Shown piece by piece: positions 12,125 through 23,770 of a DNA stretch of 64,000 nt (position 1 is the first letter of the stretch; each line of letters starts with the position of its first letter). Position numbers and translations under genes: made by a program. The notes below the pieces were generated by a model, which saw only the letters and a list, made by a program, of their open reading frames with translations, was not told the origin of the DNA and ran no database searches. The stretch comes from Sabellastarte sp. h YS-2021 (taxonomy: Eukaryota > Annelida > Polychaeta > Sabellida > Sabellidae): NCBI GenBank assembly GCA_964017235.1, contig OZ024936.1, positions 44,133,028 through 44,197,027 of the forward strand, written 5' to 3'.

Positions 12125-12285
12125 CGAGATGTTGAACTAGGTCAGTGGGTTAGAAGTTTGGCATCTAATCAGAGACTGTCACCCCTCTGTGGTTTCGAGT
12201 CACACAAGTGGCAATGCTGAGAACCTATCCCGATATGACCCTGGCCGTTAAATAGGGCGTAAAACCCCAACTTTAAAACTGGCTG
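12125..12285 (+). mobile_element. SINE-C copy (tRNA-derived), mutated head
   Basis: A tRNA-like head (CAGTGGGTTAGAAGTTTGGC, ATCTAATC, box B TGGTTTCGAGTC) is followed by CACAAGTGGCAATGCTGAG, the block TATCCCGATATGACCCTGGC and a tail GGCGTAAAACCCCAACTTT. Box A carries an extra base relative to the copy at 14.2 kb. Confidence 0.85.
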
Positions 12286-13002
12286 TCCAGATTAAACCAA
12301 CATGTTTACATAGTTGATGATTGATATGAATGACCTGCTTAGCTATTGCCAAACTTTTGTAATGTCACCTGCCCAGTTAATTAAAAAGTCAAACAAAAGC
12401 AAATGTTTTTTCTTTACAAAAGACATCGCCCAATAGTATTCAATTTCACTCTACAAACACCTTGTCTATGGAGCCCCGTTTTGGGACATTGCAAAAGAGA
12501 TGTTGTATGTTCAGTCGGAGGCACAAGATCTCCTGTGAACTAAATATCACGTGGACAAGATATTTTCATGATCTAAGATTATTAACTCATGTGGAGGATA
12601 ATATATATATATATATCCTATAATGTCCTAAAATGGACTCAATAGTTATCACAAGATCATGTTAACACAGATGAAATTATCCAAGTCATGAGATTTAGTG
12701 CTTTTCACTTCAGAGAAAAACAACTGTACCTCAACTAAGCAAGACTACATTTCCTCAGCTTGGTGAAGCATTGATGAATTACTACCTATCTGATTTCTAT
12801 GGCACACCATATCAGTGACGGAATCTCGTGTCACAGATGACAGCCTCCTTCACTAATGTCGCTATATTGTCACATTTACAGTCAAGTTCAGTAGCTTATT
12901 ATGTTTACACATCCATGGCTACATCTGTATGGGGTCAACAAAACAGTGAAATAAACGTCTGTAAATAAAGTGAAATAGAATATTCTAGAAGATGATTATG
13001 CT
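12286..13002. other. Intron 1 stretch, nothing recognised
   Basis: Contains only a short (AT)n run near 12602-12615. Confidence 0.4.
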
Positions 13003-13322
13003 GCCACTGTGGCCTAGCGGGTAACACACTTGTCTAGGAAGTCAGAGGACGTGGGTTCAATCCCAGGTACAGGCAGATACATAGTGGCTCAGATCACCAC
13101 TTAAAATGGCGGTCCTCTGTCATTGGGTCCTATCCCCAGTGGCAGGTTAAAGAACCTCAAGGACGTTAATAAATGGTGATCCTTGAGCCTCTATCGTCTA
13201 GTTAGGGGAATGTCAGTTACTTGTGAGTTGGGCTGTACCTGTACAGTCGGATTGGTTAAATACCGCTTTGAGTCCTGCAGTATATGGAGATATTGCGCTG
13301 AGTATAAATACATAATAATAAT
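13003..13322 (+). mobile_element. SINE-B copy (tRNA-derived), near full length
   Basis: It begins GCCACTGTGGCCTAGCGGGT (box-A-like TGGCCTAGCGGG) and continues with the box-B-like GTGGGTTCAATCCC. A long body carries ACAGGCAGATACATAGTGGC, AAGAACCTCAAGGACGTTAA and CTGTACCTGTACAGTCGGAT, and the tail is GGAGATATTGCGCTGAGTAT then AAATACATAATAATAAT. This is the best copy in the window (about 320 bp) and mirrors the antisense copy at 28.7 kb. Confidence 0.9.
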
Positions 13323-14127
13323 GAGTGGAGTGTATATGTTACAGTAAATATGTGAAATCAGTAAATATGTGTATTCCCTGAAAATTTCAATAAATACGTG
13401 TATTTACTGGTTTTTGGTCCAGTAAATATGCATATTTAGACATTATGTCTTAAATAGTAGAGTGTTATCTGCAATGTCTTCATATTAACAGTTATTTAAA
13501 ACTTTAAATGACTTAGTCATATTCAGAGTTTGATATTTGTTTACAATCCATTACTGGGATAACTGTTTAACATCACTTTATAATTTCAAAAGCAGTTGCA
13601 TATGATATGTGATAAAAACTTGTAAGATTTGTTTTCATTTAAAGTAAATTGTAATGTAAATAGGCAAGTTTATAAATTTAAATATCCAAATATTTATCAA
13701 ATTATGATACTTTATATGTAAGGAACAACAAGCAAGGTAATCAGATTAAGATATATTTCTTGTCCAAGAACTGAATTTCATTGTAGTTTTAACAATATAT
13801 TTTAACAATGTATTTGTTTTCCAAAGGTCACCAATATAATTTAGCTCTATAATTAGGGTTGAATAAAACTTCTCTTTAATATTGTCACTTTAAAAGAGGA
13901 AGCCACACCATAACCATAGATGCCTTAAAAGAGATTAAGTCCCTCTGAAAGACTATGATGAATTCCAATTGGGGGCTAGCTGGCATTTTCATTGTTTCTA
14001 ACAACAATTCTTTGATCAAGTAGCCAATACTTACATTAAAGTCATAAATCTACCAGAAAATGGCAAAATATTAAACCTTGATTGAAATAAAATAAAGAAA
14101 CCACTTATTGACAATCTCTGTTTAACA
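13323..14127. other. Intron 1 stretch, nothing recognised
   Basis: AT-rich. A small imperfect repetition of GTAAATATGTG at 13345-13435 is all I see. Confidence 0.4.
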
Positions 14128-14304
14128 ATAGATTCTTAAAGTTAAGTTGGGGTTTTATGTCCCGTTCAACAGCCAGGGTGATATTGGGACAGGTCCTCAG
14201 AATTGCCACTTGTGGGACTCGAACCCACAGAGGTGACAGCCTATGATTAGATGCCAAACTTGCTAACCACTAGGCCACTGAGGACCTCTGATAGATTCTT
14301 AAAG
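14128..14304 (-). mobile_element. SINE-C copy with 14-bp target-site duplication
   Basis: The element proper is 14142-14290, antisense. Read on the minus strand it starts AGGTCCTCAGTGGCCTAGTG, with box A TGGCCTAGTGGTTAGC and box B GGGTTCGAGTCCC, and ends GGACATAAAACCCCAACTTA. It is flanked by identical ATAGATTCTTAAAG at 14128-14141 and 14291-14304. The perfect duplication and intact boxes mark a fairly recent retroposition. Confidence 0.95.
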
Positions 14305-16069
14305 AGTATGTACAGATTTGTTTGGGTGTAAATCATTCTGTCTTAAATGATAAGGTAAAGTTTCTGCTCAATGAAAGTATAGTTAAAATATGTTAAAATT
14401 TTGAAACTTCTATTTCAATTAATTTCTTAAACTTTTATTTATTTCCAATAAAAATGCTTTTTATATATCAGTCACATAAAGATAGTGAAAAGTTAAATGA
14501 TCTTTAATCATTTGTAGGGATGACATAAGTCCTTAGTAGCTGTGGGATTGAAAATAATATAAGCTTAAATATAATATCTACAGAAGTTAAAGTTTTTAAA
14601 AATAAATATTTAAAAGCCCAGTGCTACTTTTTCAACATATTTGCATGTAATGTACTGTATAATGAAGTATACTTAGTATGTTCTAATAGTCATCATAATA
14701 AAACAAAATGTTTCAATATAATCAATAGTTTGGTTTACCATTTAATATTATATATTTACAACCAGTGAACATCAAAGTTTCATTTCACATATTTACGCAA
14801 AGTCTTTTGAATCCCAGCCTGACCTCAAGTGGGAAAGCTGGTAGTTACTAGCCATTGGTCGGGAGTTTAACAAAGACTCTATGTATACACATTTTATGCA
14901 ATAATTTAATAGTGTAAAACTTATACACAGTGATGAGATTATATATAATCACCAATGAATTTAATTATTCTTCTATGAATTAGATTAAAATTTATAATTT
15001 CTGCTTCACTAGGTCTATAGCCCAGATTGTGCCAATAGGTTGGTGATTTAGAGGAAATATGTCACAAGCCATTTCTAAATGTAGCTACAATGCTAAGTAT
15101 GTAAAAATGCTTTTGTTCAATGAGCTTCTACAAAATCTAAACCAGACTTATCCAGCATCATCTTTGCCCCATTAACATGTACCCATTCACCCAGCCCAGT
15201 TTCTCCAAAAGAAAAGTCTTAGTATTCACGCACACAGCTCTCTAGATAATTGTATCTTTTGCTTACAGTTCTGTCCTGTCAATGATCATTACACCACTAG
15301 AGACTACACGTTTAACTCACCGAGTACCAGTTAAGTAAACAACACATCAATATATCAAGAAAAGATCACAAAAAGTATACCATGGAATTATTCCTTCTCT
15401 TGCAAAAATAATAAAAAGAATTCTCTAGTGACATTTTGCTGTAGGCAGTGTTAGGCATGCTGTGCTAGCTTTGATGTCATAACACGTTCTGTTTCAAAAG
15501 GATGAAGAGGGAAATGCTGACTCAGGATGCCACTGAAGAAGACATTGGAACAATGGGTGTGGTGTGAGAGAATCAATGATATTTTTTATTTGGCTTTGGA
15601 TCGATTGATATCTGCATCACCTTATGATACTTTAAGGCAACTCTATGTCAGAGTCATCTGCAATGTCAGTACCGAGGATCTCTTCATTAGTGTCATCAAT
15701 CCTCATTATGCCGCGAATCCTGATGGGCTGTCAGATAAAAGCAATTCTTGAAGAAGATATCTCTATTTTATAATAATTTTAAGGCTTTCTGTTTGTTTTC
15801 TGTGTGCAACATAATGCTATACATTTGCTGTTTGGGAGCTAGAATGATAAAACAGTAGTATACTTCTAATTTTCACCAGTTTTGTTGATTTTTTGCAGGA
15901 TGTTTTGAAAAGTAAAATGGCTTTTCAACAATAACAGGCTGGAAAGACAGAACACCCTAGTTCAGCCTAAATATTACATAAAGGGTTTAGATAGCTAATA
16001 GTTAATGAAAAGCAATCTCCGTTGTGATATTTTTCGTTGATGATACTTCAGTAATGACAAATGAATTGA
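14305..16069. other. Intron 1 stretch; one small SINE-A fragment
   Basis: About 14812-14871 matches the SINE-A segment with CCTCAAGTGGGAAAGCTGGT. The remainder shows nothing I recognise. A 74-codon frame near 15527 was considered and not called. Confidence 0.45.
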
Positions 16070-16140
16070 CATAAGTGGCAATAATGCAGATCTGTCCCAG
16101 TGAGACATTGACTGTTGAACGAGACGTAAAATCCCAACTT
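16070..16140 (+). mobile_element. SINE-C tail fragment
   Basis: AAGTGGCAATAATGCAGATC, a block close to TGTCCCAATATGACCCTGGC in other copies, then GAACGAGACGTAAAATCCCA. The head is absent. Confidence 0.7.
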
Positions 16141-17602
16141 TGAACAAATGAATTGAAAATTACTAGCATTTAAGATTCAGCAACAGAAACACTATATATC
16201 TGTTGACTAGTTCTTCGTTTACACCTCAGGACATTGGCGATAAGCTTTATTCTTCATTATATGAAAGAGGCGTCACTGGCCAAATGACCTATAATTATTT
16301 TGTCAATTTCATCACTAGACTCTTACCACTGTGGTCTCTGGCTGTTTGGCACTACTTGGGATTCGCTGGTTATCTGTTCTTGTATGATCTTAGCTTGAAA
16401 CAAAAACATCAACTTTGACAAATATATATAAACTATCCAAGGTTTGTGAAGATTATTAAATATTTAAAGATGCCATAAGACTTTATTGAACTTGAAATCG
16501 AAGTTAAAGTAACTCATAGTGACATATTTCTCTGTAGGTCAAAGTCAAATTGTATGAGTTAGTTTTGTCAGCCAGACACGTGAAAGCTGTTGTTTCAAAT
16601 AATGTTACAAACATACTTGCTGTAGATTAACAATATGATGACAATACCACATAATGAAATGCATCATTTTGGGTTTTTTTTACCAAAGGTCTATCATTAT
16701 GTTGGACTAACAATGATAGGGAGTAAAACTAAGATTGCAGAATGAACTAATCGTGAGAATGATGAAACCACCTGACACTCTAATTATGTCTCATGGCCCA
16801 AATCTGTGTACAAAATGAATGATATACAATCCGTAAATCTAACCTAATCACCTCCAGCCACAGCTACTACTATTTCAGATTAAGTAGTCAGGTGTCTCTC
16901 CTCCAGATGCAGCTGTGACATGACCTAAATAATAGCTGTAGAATAAGGTAGTTAAAACTGCCTCATAAGTTTGAGTAACTCTTGCATGACAGGCAAACAG
17001 TGCATTACATGTATACCCACATGGTAATAAAATGCCATAACCGCTCATTGCAATAACATTTCATATCCCAATGACATTTATTAATAAAAGTTAGTTGATC
17101 TGTTTTAATGATGTTTTGCAGACAACATGCAAATTAATTTGTTCCTATTTCCGGACAGAAATGCCATTGGTTTTTCCCTGTGTTTTACTACTTCCTTGTG
17201 TGTCTGTTAATTCTACTGTTACTGAACAGGAATTAAAGGAAAACTGTCTTAGACTGTTATTGCTTAGCTTCATTGACGATTTGTTTTCATGATGAAGACC
17301 TGACATGACTCAGTTCTCTTCATGTATTACTTATACAACTGGAATATAATAAGTCTCACCGATAGTGAATGTGTTATTACACATACAGACCTTCACCAAT
17401 TCAGGACATTGTACCTTTATGTGTCTTGCCCGCACATTAAAAGCATGCGTCATTTATTTCAACTTAAATGCTATTCACCAGAGTCAATACTTATCAGTGA
17501 TTCACACTTGCACCCTAGCTTATTGATGTTACAGGAATAGTAATCTTCAACAGTAGTTTTGAATCTGTAAATGGAATATTATTTTGTAGATGTGAATGGA
17601 AA
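16141..17602. repeat. Intron 1 stretch with one member of a short dispersed repeat (16988-17039)
   Basis: The segment GACAGGCAAACAGTGCATTA followed by CCCACATGGTAATAAAATGC recurs, diverged, at 20341-20391. Nothing else is recognised here. Confidence 0.55.
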
Positions 17603-17990
17603 AGCATTCTTAAACAGCATCATTGAAGATGTTTACAGAATGTCATTCTTGTATTTGTTAGTAGATTAGCATTCTTCAACAGCTTTCTTGGAGAAGTTTA
17701 CAGAATTTCAATCTTGTATACGTTAATAGAATAGCATTTTTGAGCAACATTATTGAAGATCTTAACTGAATGTCTTTCTTGTATATGTTAATAGAATAGC
17801 ATTTTTGAACAGCTTTCCTGAAGATGTTTACTAAATGCCACTTTTGTACATATTTACAGAACATCATTCTTGAAAATTGTTCTTGAAGATTTTTACAGAA
17901 TGTCCTTTTTGTAAGCGTTAATGCAAAAACATTCTTGAAGAAGTTAACGGAAGAGCATTCTTGTTTATGGTAATGTAATAAAGTTATTGA
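17603..17990. repeat. Minisatellite, 65-bp period, about six units
   Basis: GCATTCTT-type unit starts occur at 17603, 17669, 17734, 17799, about 17864 and about 17929, so the spacing is 65-66 bp. Each unit carries a TTGAAGATGTTTACAGAATG-like block and TTGTATATGTTAATAGAATA. The minus-strand open frame of 136 codons here is a by-product of the repeat. Confidence 0.9.
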
Positions 17991-18509
17991 ATATCTTTGA
18001 AGAATACAACTAAAACTATACTCTTGCATACATGAATATATCATACAGTTTAGACTAAGCATTAATTTGGAGGTGGCGGTGGCCAAACATGTAAATGTTA
18101 CTGTTTAGGATTTTATCTGTTAATTCGCTGTTACATGATATTCAAATTATAAATGTATACAAATCCAAAAACTAAAAGAGTAGTCCAGAGAGGCCATATT
18201 GAAAGAGTGAAAACACCATTCAACTTGAGCAGAAATACTGGAAAGATATTGCAGGGCACCAGAAATTCTGTAAAATTACTGTATGCTATTAGTCTCAATA
18301 TGGCTTCATTACTGTCAACAACCCTGATCATTATGCTAAGATCTCAACGGGTTAGTTGTGTAACACATTTATATGCAAGAAAAACTCAATCACACCTCTG
18401 TCTATTTGCATAAAGTAATCAGGTCTCATAAAATTAGTCTTTTCAAAATGTAAATAACCATTGCAAAGGATTGTTAGGGCACACTTCAGTACAAATTATA
18501 AAAATACTC

Positions 18510-18770
18510 CATGGGAAAAAATACTGTATTAGTGGAAATTTTTATTAGGTATTTTATTGGATATTTTAGCTAATGAATTTTTTATTAAGTATTTTAGCTA
18601 ATGACTTTGGATTGTGAATGAATTAATTAGTAAATTAGTAGTAAATTAATTTCTAATGAAAATTTAAATATATTTTAATATCTCAAGTGGAAACTAACCA
18701 TTAGTGTAACTTGATTTTAGTGAACTTGGAATTCTAGTGAAATTGAAGGATTAGTGAAATGTTCCTCATT
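18510..18770 (+). repeat. Dispersed repeat, inverted partner of 27560-27785
   Basis: Very AT-rich, with repeated TATTTTAGCTAATGA and ATTAGTGAAAT motifs. The segment ATATCTCAAGTGGAAACTAA then CCATTAGT matches, in reverse orientation, ACTAATGGCTAGGTTCTACT then TGAGATATTAA near 27650. Further T/A-rich blocks align on both sides. The family is unknown to me. Confidence 0.65.
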
Positions 18771-19735
18771 TTATAGCAGTCTCCTAACATAAAGTTTTAA
18801 AAGGTACAATAAATACTGCCATTTCTTGGTACGATAGGGCAATATTACAACAGATGCTTACACTTTTAATATATCATTTTAACATGAAGCAGTAAGACAT
18901 TATCTTATAAGAAATCATTCAGGCACCCGCCAGTACTAAGTTAAAGTTATACTTTAAGTTGCAGGTAATTTACAACAAATACATTTAAATATATGTAACA
19001 ATAAATACTAAGTGTAGTTATAATCCTTTACATAACCATATGACCAATAGACATATATTAACATAACTATTGGGAAACCAAGATCTTGGTAAAAAATTCC
19101 CAGAATTCCTTGCAATTCCTGTTTGGGTTTGTATTCACCAAAAACATAACCCTAATTAGGACATTTTGAATTTTTTTATATTAACATGTATTAAGTGGTG
19201 AACATGACTTATTATGTGATGATCATGAGAAGATTTTGTAAGCACCACTTATTTATGTGGTGTTGATGATCAGAATATCTCATGAACATGAGAAAATCTC
19301 GCGATCATAACTTAATTATTATGTGTTTTTTTTCCAAATGATGTGGTGCTCACTAAACCATTATCACATAATAATCAGGCTTAGATTCAAACCAAGAACC
19401 TAGGAGGTGCCATAAATGTGTTGTCATCTGCTACACTGCCTTGACCCATCATATTGGATCAGGAAGATTGTAGATATTATTAGATTCACAAGTAAAAGTG
19501 CAGAATGTCATCTCAGATTTGATGAAATCTGACACAAGTGTCATTCCTAATAAACCCTTGATGTATCAGATGTGAAGCGAAACAGTGCACGTTACAGTCA
19601 TTTTTCAGTTAACATTTAGCCAGATGACAACCCAGTTCAGACTTTACTGACTGCGTGTGAATTAAAAGTTTATAAGCATTAGACCTTGCCAAGGCATCAG
19701 TTATTATGTCCATTTTATCCAAGTTTACCTATAAA
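18771..19735. other. Intron 1 stretch, nothing named
   Basis: 19185-19375 contains several short inverted motifs (GTGATGATCATGAGA, TCTCATGAACATGAGA) but no clear element ends. Confidence 0.4.
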
Positions 19736-19890
19736 GGTCCTTGGTTGGCCCAGTGGTTAGCAAACTTGGCATCTAATCACAGGCTATCGCCTCTGTGTTG
19801 GTTCGACTCCCGCAAGTTACAATGCCGAGAACCTGTCCCAATATGACTCTGGCTGTCTAACGGGATGTAAAACAGCATCCATTACCTTTA
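19736..19890 (+). mobile_element. SINE-C copy (tRNA-derived)
   Basis: The head GGCCCAGTGGTTAGCAAACT, TGGCATCTAATC and a box-B-like TTGGTTCGACTCCC are followed by TGTCCCAATATGACTCTGGC and CTAACGGGATGTAAAACAGC. The flanks suggest no clean duplication. Confidence 0.88.
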
Positions 19891-21200
19891 CAGGTATACC
19901 TATTTTGTCACAAGCAATGCCTGGGGGGATTATAGGGATTACTCAACTGTTGTCAGTGTCATTGGTGTTGCTATTGATATCATGCCTTTAACTGGGACAA
20001 TAGCTCAAAAACGCTTTGTTATTTTTTGGTTGATTTCTGTTCTTCAACCTATTCCTGTGGACTTACATTAACCATACTTTTAGTTACTGGTAATACTGGT
20101 AACAGGGACCATTAAAGAGAGGATAAAATAATTTTTGTATGGCAAGCAATGTTTGCCAGTCCATTTTTCTGTCAATTTATGACTTATATTTCCCACTGAT
20201 GATTTCCAGTCTATGTTTGATTGTTAATGATGAGCTTATCTTAGCAATGCCCTGCAACTTGATTTGTCTATGTTTGACATGATTCAAAGCAAAGCTATAT
20301 GGCTAATGTGGACGGGGGAGGGACATATAACTACTGTAGAACAGGCAAACACTGAATTACACATATGCCCACATGGTAATAAAATGTCATATCTAGTATT
20401 CAAAGACATGGGATATTCCTATGATAACTGATTAACAGTGACATCATGTGATCAGTTTCATTGTGCATTACAGGCGGTTTGGGTTAACTACAGTCAGAAA
20501 CGATTAGTGTTATTTATGCTGTAACTTCCTAATTAATTTTACAAATACAAGAAAAAAAAGTAAGACTCAACTGAAGAAGTTGGATCTGTTGATATTGTTC
20601 CCTGTTCGTTGTTTGACAATGTTGGAAAACTTGTATAAGTTTATCCTTAATTATACCTATTTTTCAGTGTCTATTTGGTAAAACCACAGATTCCAAGGCA
20701 CAAAGCAAAAATACTTACCATAATTTGGTAGTCGGTTTACATGCATGATTAGTCAGTGTATAGCATTCTATACCAAAGCTCATGTATGGAGAACATGTGT
20801 CCATCTGTACATTTTATGGGACCCATGACGTATGATATTGCTGAAGATTTTCTTTTGTTGAAGGTTTTTCTAAAGTGTAGGACTATCAATAGCGATAACA
20901 GCCATAAAACTGAATGTTGGATTTATGTATCCAGGAATTTATTCCTGAAACCACAAGATATCTGGCATATTATCTACATGTCTTACAGGTAGATGTATAG
21001 CATGCAAAATGAGGCTTAAAATATATTGGAAATTCTGAATAGAAAACTTTATAAGTCAGTGTTGCAGTGTTAAAGGTAACCCAATCATTCACTGGGTATC
21101 AGTGAAGATATTTAAGGAGAGCTGTGATATGTGACTATCCCCTGGTGACACTTATAACACAGGTTGTGATATTTTGTAAGCACTGCAACCGATAAAGGTT
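19891..21200. repeat. Intron 1 stretch with second copy of the 17.0-kb dispersed repeat (20341-20391)
   Basis: ACAGGCAAACACTGAATTAC then CCCACATGGTAATAAAATGT matches 16988-17039 with a few changes. The remainder is unassigned AT-rich sequence. Confidence 0.5.
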
Positions 21201-22270
21201 GTTCCTGGCAGGGCTGGCTCCAGTACTTTTGTACCTGAGTACTAATGTGCTAAAGTACACATTTTAAAGTAAGAAGAAGTACTTAGTACTAATGTTTAAA
21301 CAAATGTGCTAGTACTTGTACTTGTATTAAATATAGTTCAAATGTACTAATCTTATTACTTTTTATTGCATCATGATTTGGCAGTGATTAAATATTTGAT
21401 GTGCCTTAAAAATATCATTCAACCTTAGGTACTGTAAATATCCTTAACAAAACAATTTTTTTCCTAAAATTGACAACGTTTATTTGTTGTTTGGGTTTTA
21501 TTTGTCTTATTTTTTAAGTGTTGTTTGATTGTATGTTCTCTTATAAGTAAGTATATAGAATTTACGGGTTATTTTTTTTAAATGACACCTACTCTGGCTT
21601 TGATCAGTAATTGGTATTGAGGTCACACAAGGGTTTTCATTTTTATTTTCTTGGGTACTATCAGGCTGTAAGGGGGCAGTTAAATCCTAAATCTCCCAAT
21701 GCTAAATTTAGTTTACTCAATCAATGACATCAAAGACAGAATAAATCTTCATTTCATGCATACAGAAATTATGGTAGGTACTCAGAATAAAAAGTTCCTA
21801 AATAACCTAAAAATAGGAAATTTTCAAAGAAAGTCCATTGCATCTAAATGCTCACAGATTTCCACATAATTACCAGACTGAAGAAGAGGCATTAATTTTG
21901 TCAAATTGATCATGGCGTATTATTGAGATAAATTATTTTGACATTAAGTTTCGATGTTTAAAATATTTGAAAACTTGGTGTTCATCTGTTGCAATATGTT
22001 TTAAATGTCACTAGATATATGTGTATGAAGCATTTTTTGCTTTTCATGTTTACTTTGCAAGTTACTAATATTCGGTGTATATTGACATTGAATTGACATT
22101 GAAAAAAGAACTTGTATTTGTACTAAATACTTTTCAAAAGAGTTTGTATCTGTACTAAATGCAACTCTTAAAAATGACCTGGTACTTATACTTGTACTAA
22201 AAGATTTTAAAATTACTTATACTTGTACTAAATATTTTTATTTGTACTAAGACCAGACCCTGGTTCTTGG
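21201..22270. mobile_element. Non-autonomous hAT-type DNA transposon with 8-bp target-site duplication
   Basis: The element is 21209-22262 (1054 bp). The left end reads CAGGGCTGGCTCCAGTACTT; the right end, reversed, reads CAGGGTCTGGTCTTAGTACA. These are imperfect terminal inverted repeats starting CAGGG, typical of hAT elements. It is flanked by GTTCCTGG (21201-21208) and GTTCTTGG (22263-22270), an 8-bp duplication with one mismatch. Many TTGTACTAAA / AGTACTTGTACT motifs cluster just inside both ends, like transposase subterminal sites. There is no transposase coding, so it would have needed an enzyme from elsewhere. It sits beside a LINE fragment that continues at 22271. Confidence 0.85.
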
Positions 22271-22400
22271 ACAAGCTGCAGAAAAGGGATTTACAGTAGT
22301 CATATCTGATGCTAACAAGTGCATTTGCCATTAATATATCTGTAAACTTTGCCCAGCAATGTCTAATCCTCCTTAGGTCCCCCATGTATGAAAGGTAGGA
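22271..22400 (-). mobile_element. LINE reverse transcriptase fragment (family 1-like), antisense
   Basis: The minus strand encodes FTDILMANALVSIRYDYCKS then LFCSLS, matching the ANALVSSRLDYCNSLF-type motif of the other LINE copies. It is short and mutated, and is cut by the hAT insertion on its left. Confidence 0.75.
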
Positions 22401-23374
22401 TCTCTAGAAAGCTTCAAATTGATTAATGAAAGTAAAATTTCGGTCAAGGAAAAAACTAGATTCAACAGATTGGAATGCTGTGTACCTAGAAAGAAGACTG
22501 GGAGTTAATATACCAACTTCTCATGCTGCTCTGATGAATCAAACAAAATAAACTCAGTCTTGTCAGGGGTTGGAATTTTTTGTACACAACTACCTTTCGT
22601 CGTCTGTAGAGTAGTTCTGTAGAAGCCAATCTATCCTGTGGCCATGTTAGATTGTGTCACATCATACACAATCAAAGAACAGAGATACATATAAAGATAA
22701 AAGTACACAAAAACACCATTCAGATAGAGTTCATTCCAAAACAAGTATCAAATTTAAGAATTTATTGATTTAGTTTAATTTTGAAAATTCAAAAACGAAG
22801 TAGACACATTTACAAATATAAATACAACTGCTCTTTCGCACAAGAACTATCAACACAGTTGTACACTGTGGACCTGTGTCAGTGGCATAGAAAAGCACTG
22901 ATAGTGTTATCCCCATCTAATTTCTAGTTCATCAAATAAGATCCTGTTAACCTGAGTGGTCTTCATTCAGAAATTGGATAAGCTAATGTTCTGTAGATGT
23001 CTTTCAGGCGTTTTGTGGCTTGGATTTGTGAAGAGATTATGTACATCAAGGTTTTCCCATTTCTCTTCAAGGAAGACCTTGAAAAATGTCTTCAATTGAT
23101 ATTATAGTAACAGTGTACATTGTTCCTTATATACTCTCCTTGTCTGAAGATTACCTTGCAGCTATCATTGTACCGTAGTTAACTTTTAGGTATTTTTGTT
23201 TATATATCTATCTGTTTGAGTTCACATGTTCACAATTACTCCAAAGCTAATGAATGTGAAAAAGCCTTTCTGAATTTTTTATGTGGGTAGGGGCTAGCCA
23301 TTGGAAGAACTGATAACATTTTTCAAAAATTGCTGATCATATTCTGGATATAAAAACTCCTTAGTTTTTGACTC
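22401..23374. repeat. Intron 1 stretch with dispersed repeat G, copy 1 (about 22860-23010)
   Basis: TAGTTCATCAAATAAGATCC, TGTTAACCTGAGTGG, CAGAAATTGGATAAGCTAAT and GATGTCT align in order with the segment at 25400-25480. Nothing else is recognised. Confidence 0.6.
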
Positions 23375-23770
23375 CGTAAGTTTTTGATATTGATAGGTCA
23401 ATGACATATTTCTATCACAGTAAAACCTTAGGTATTTGGCGTGCACAAGTCAATGACATATTTCTATGACAATGAAGTCATTGGTATTTACTGTTGATGG
23501 ACACATGACATATTTTTATCACAATGAAATCACAGATATTTAGTGAGGCGAAACCAATGACATACTTCTATGACAATGAAACTATTAAACATTTCTGGTG
23601 TTGATGGACCAAGTACATGAAACTATAGGTATTTGACTTAAAGAGATCAATGACATATGACAATGAAACATTATATGTGCCTGGTGTTGATGGATCTCAA
23701 TACAACCATAAGTATTTAGTGTTGATTGATCCATGACAATATTCTATTATAATGAAACCATGGTGAGTTG
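23375..23770. repeat. Minisatellite, 52-bp period
   Basis: ATGACATATTTCTAT-type cores start at 23401, 23453, 23505 and 23557, exactly 52 bp apart, then become irregular to about 23765. Units also share ACAATGAAA and GGTATTT blocks. Confidence 0.9.

Noticed and set aside
15480-15760. Region with acidic minus-strand peptide resembling the N-terminus of a piggyBac-like protein
   Set aside because: Only about 25 residues before a stop, no DDD core and no TTAA-flanked ends; too weak.
17676-18086. 136-codon minus frame
   Set aside because: It is inside the 65-bp minisatellite.
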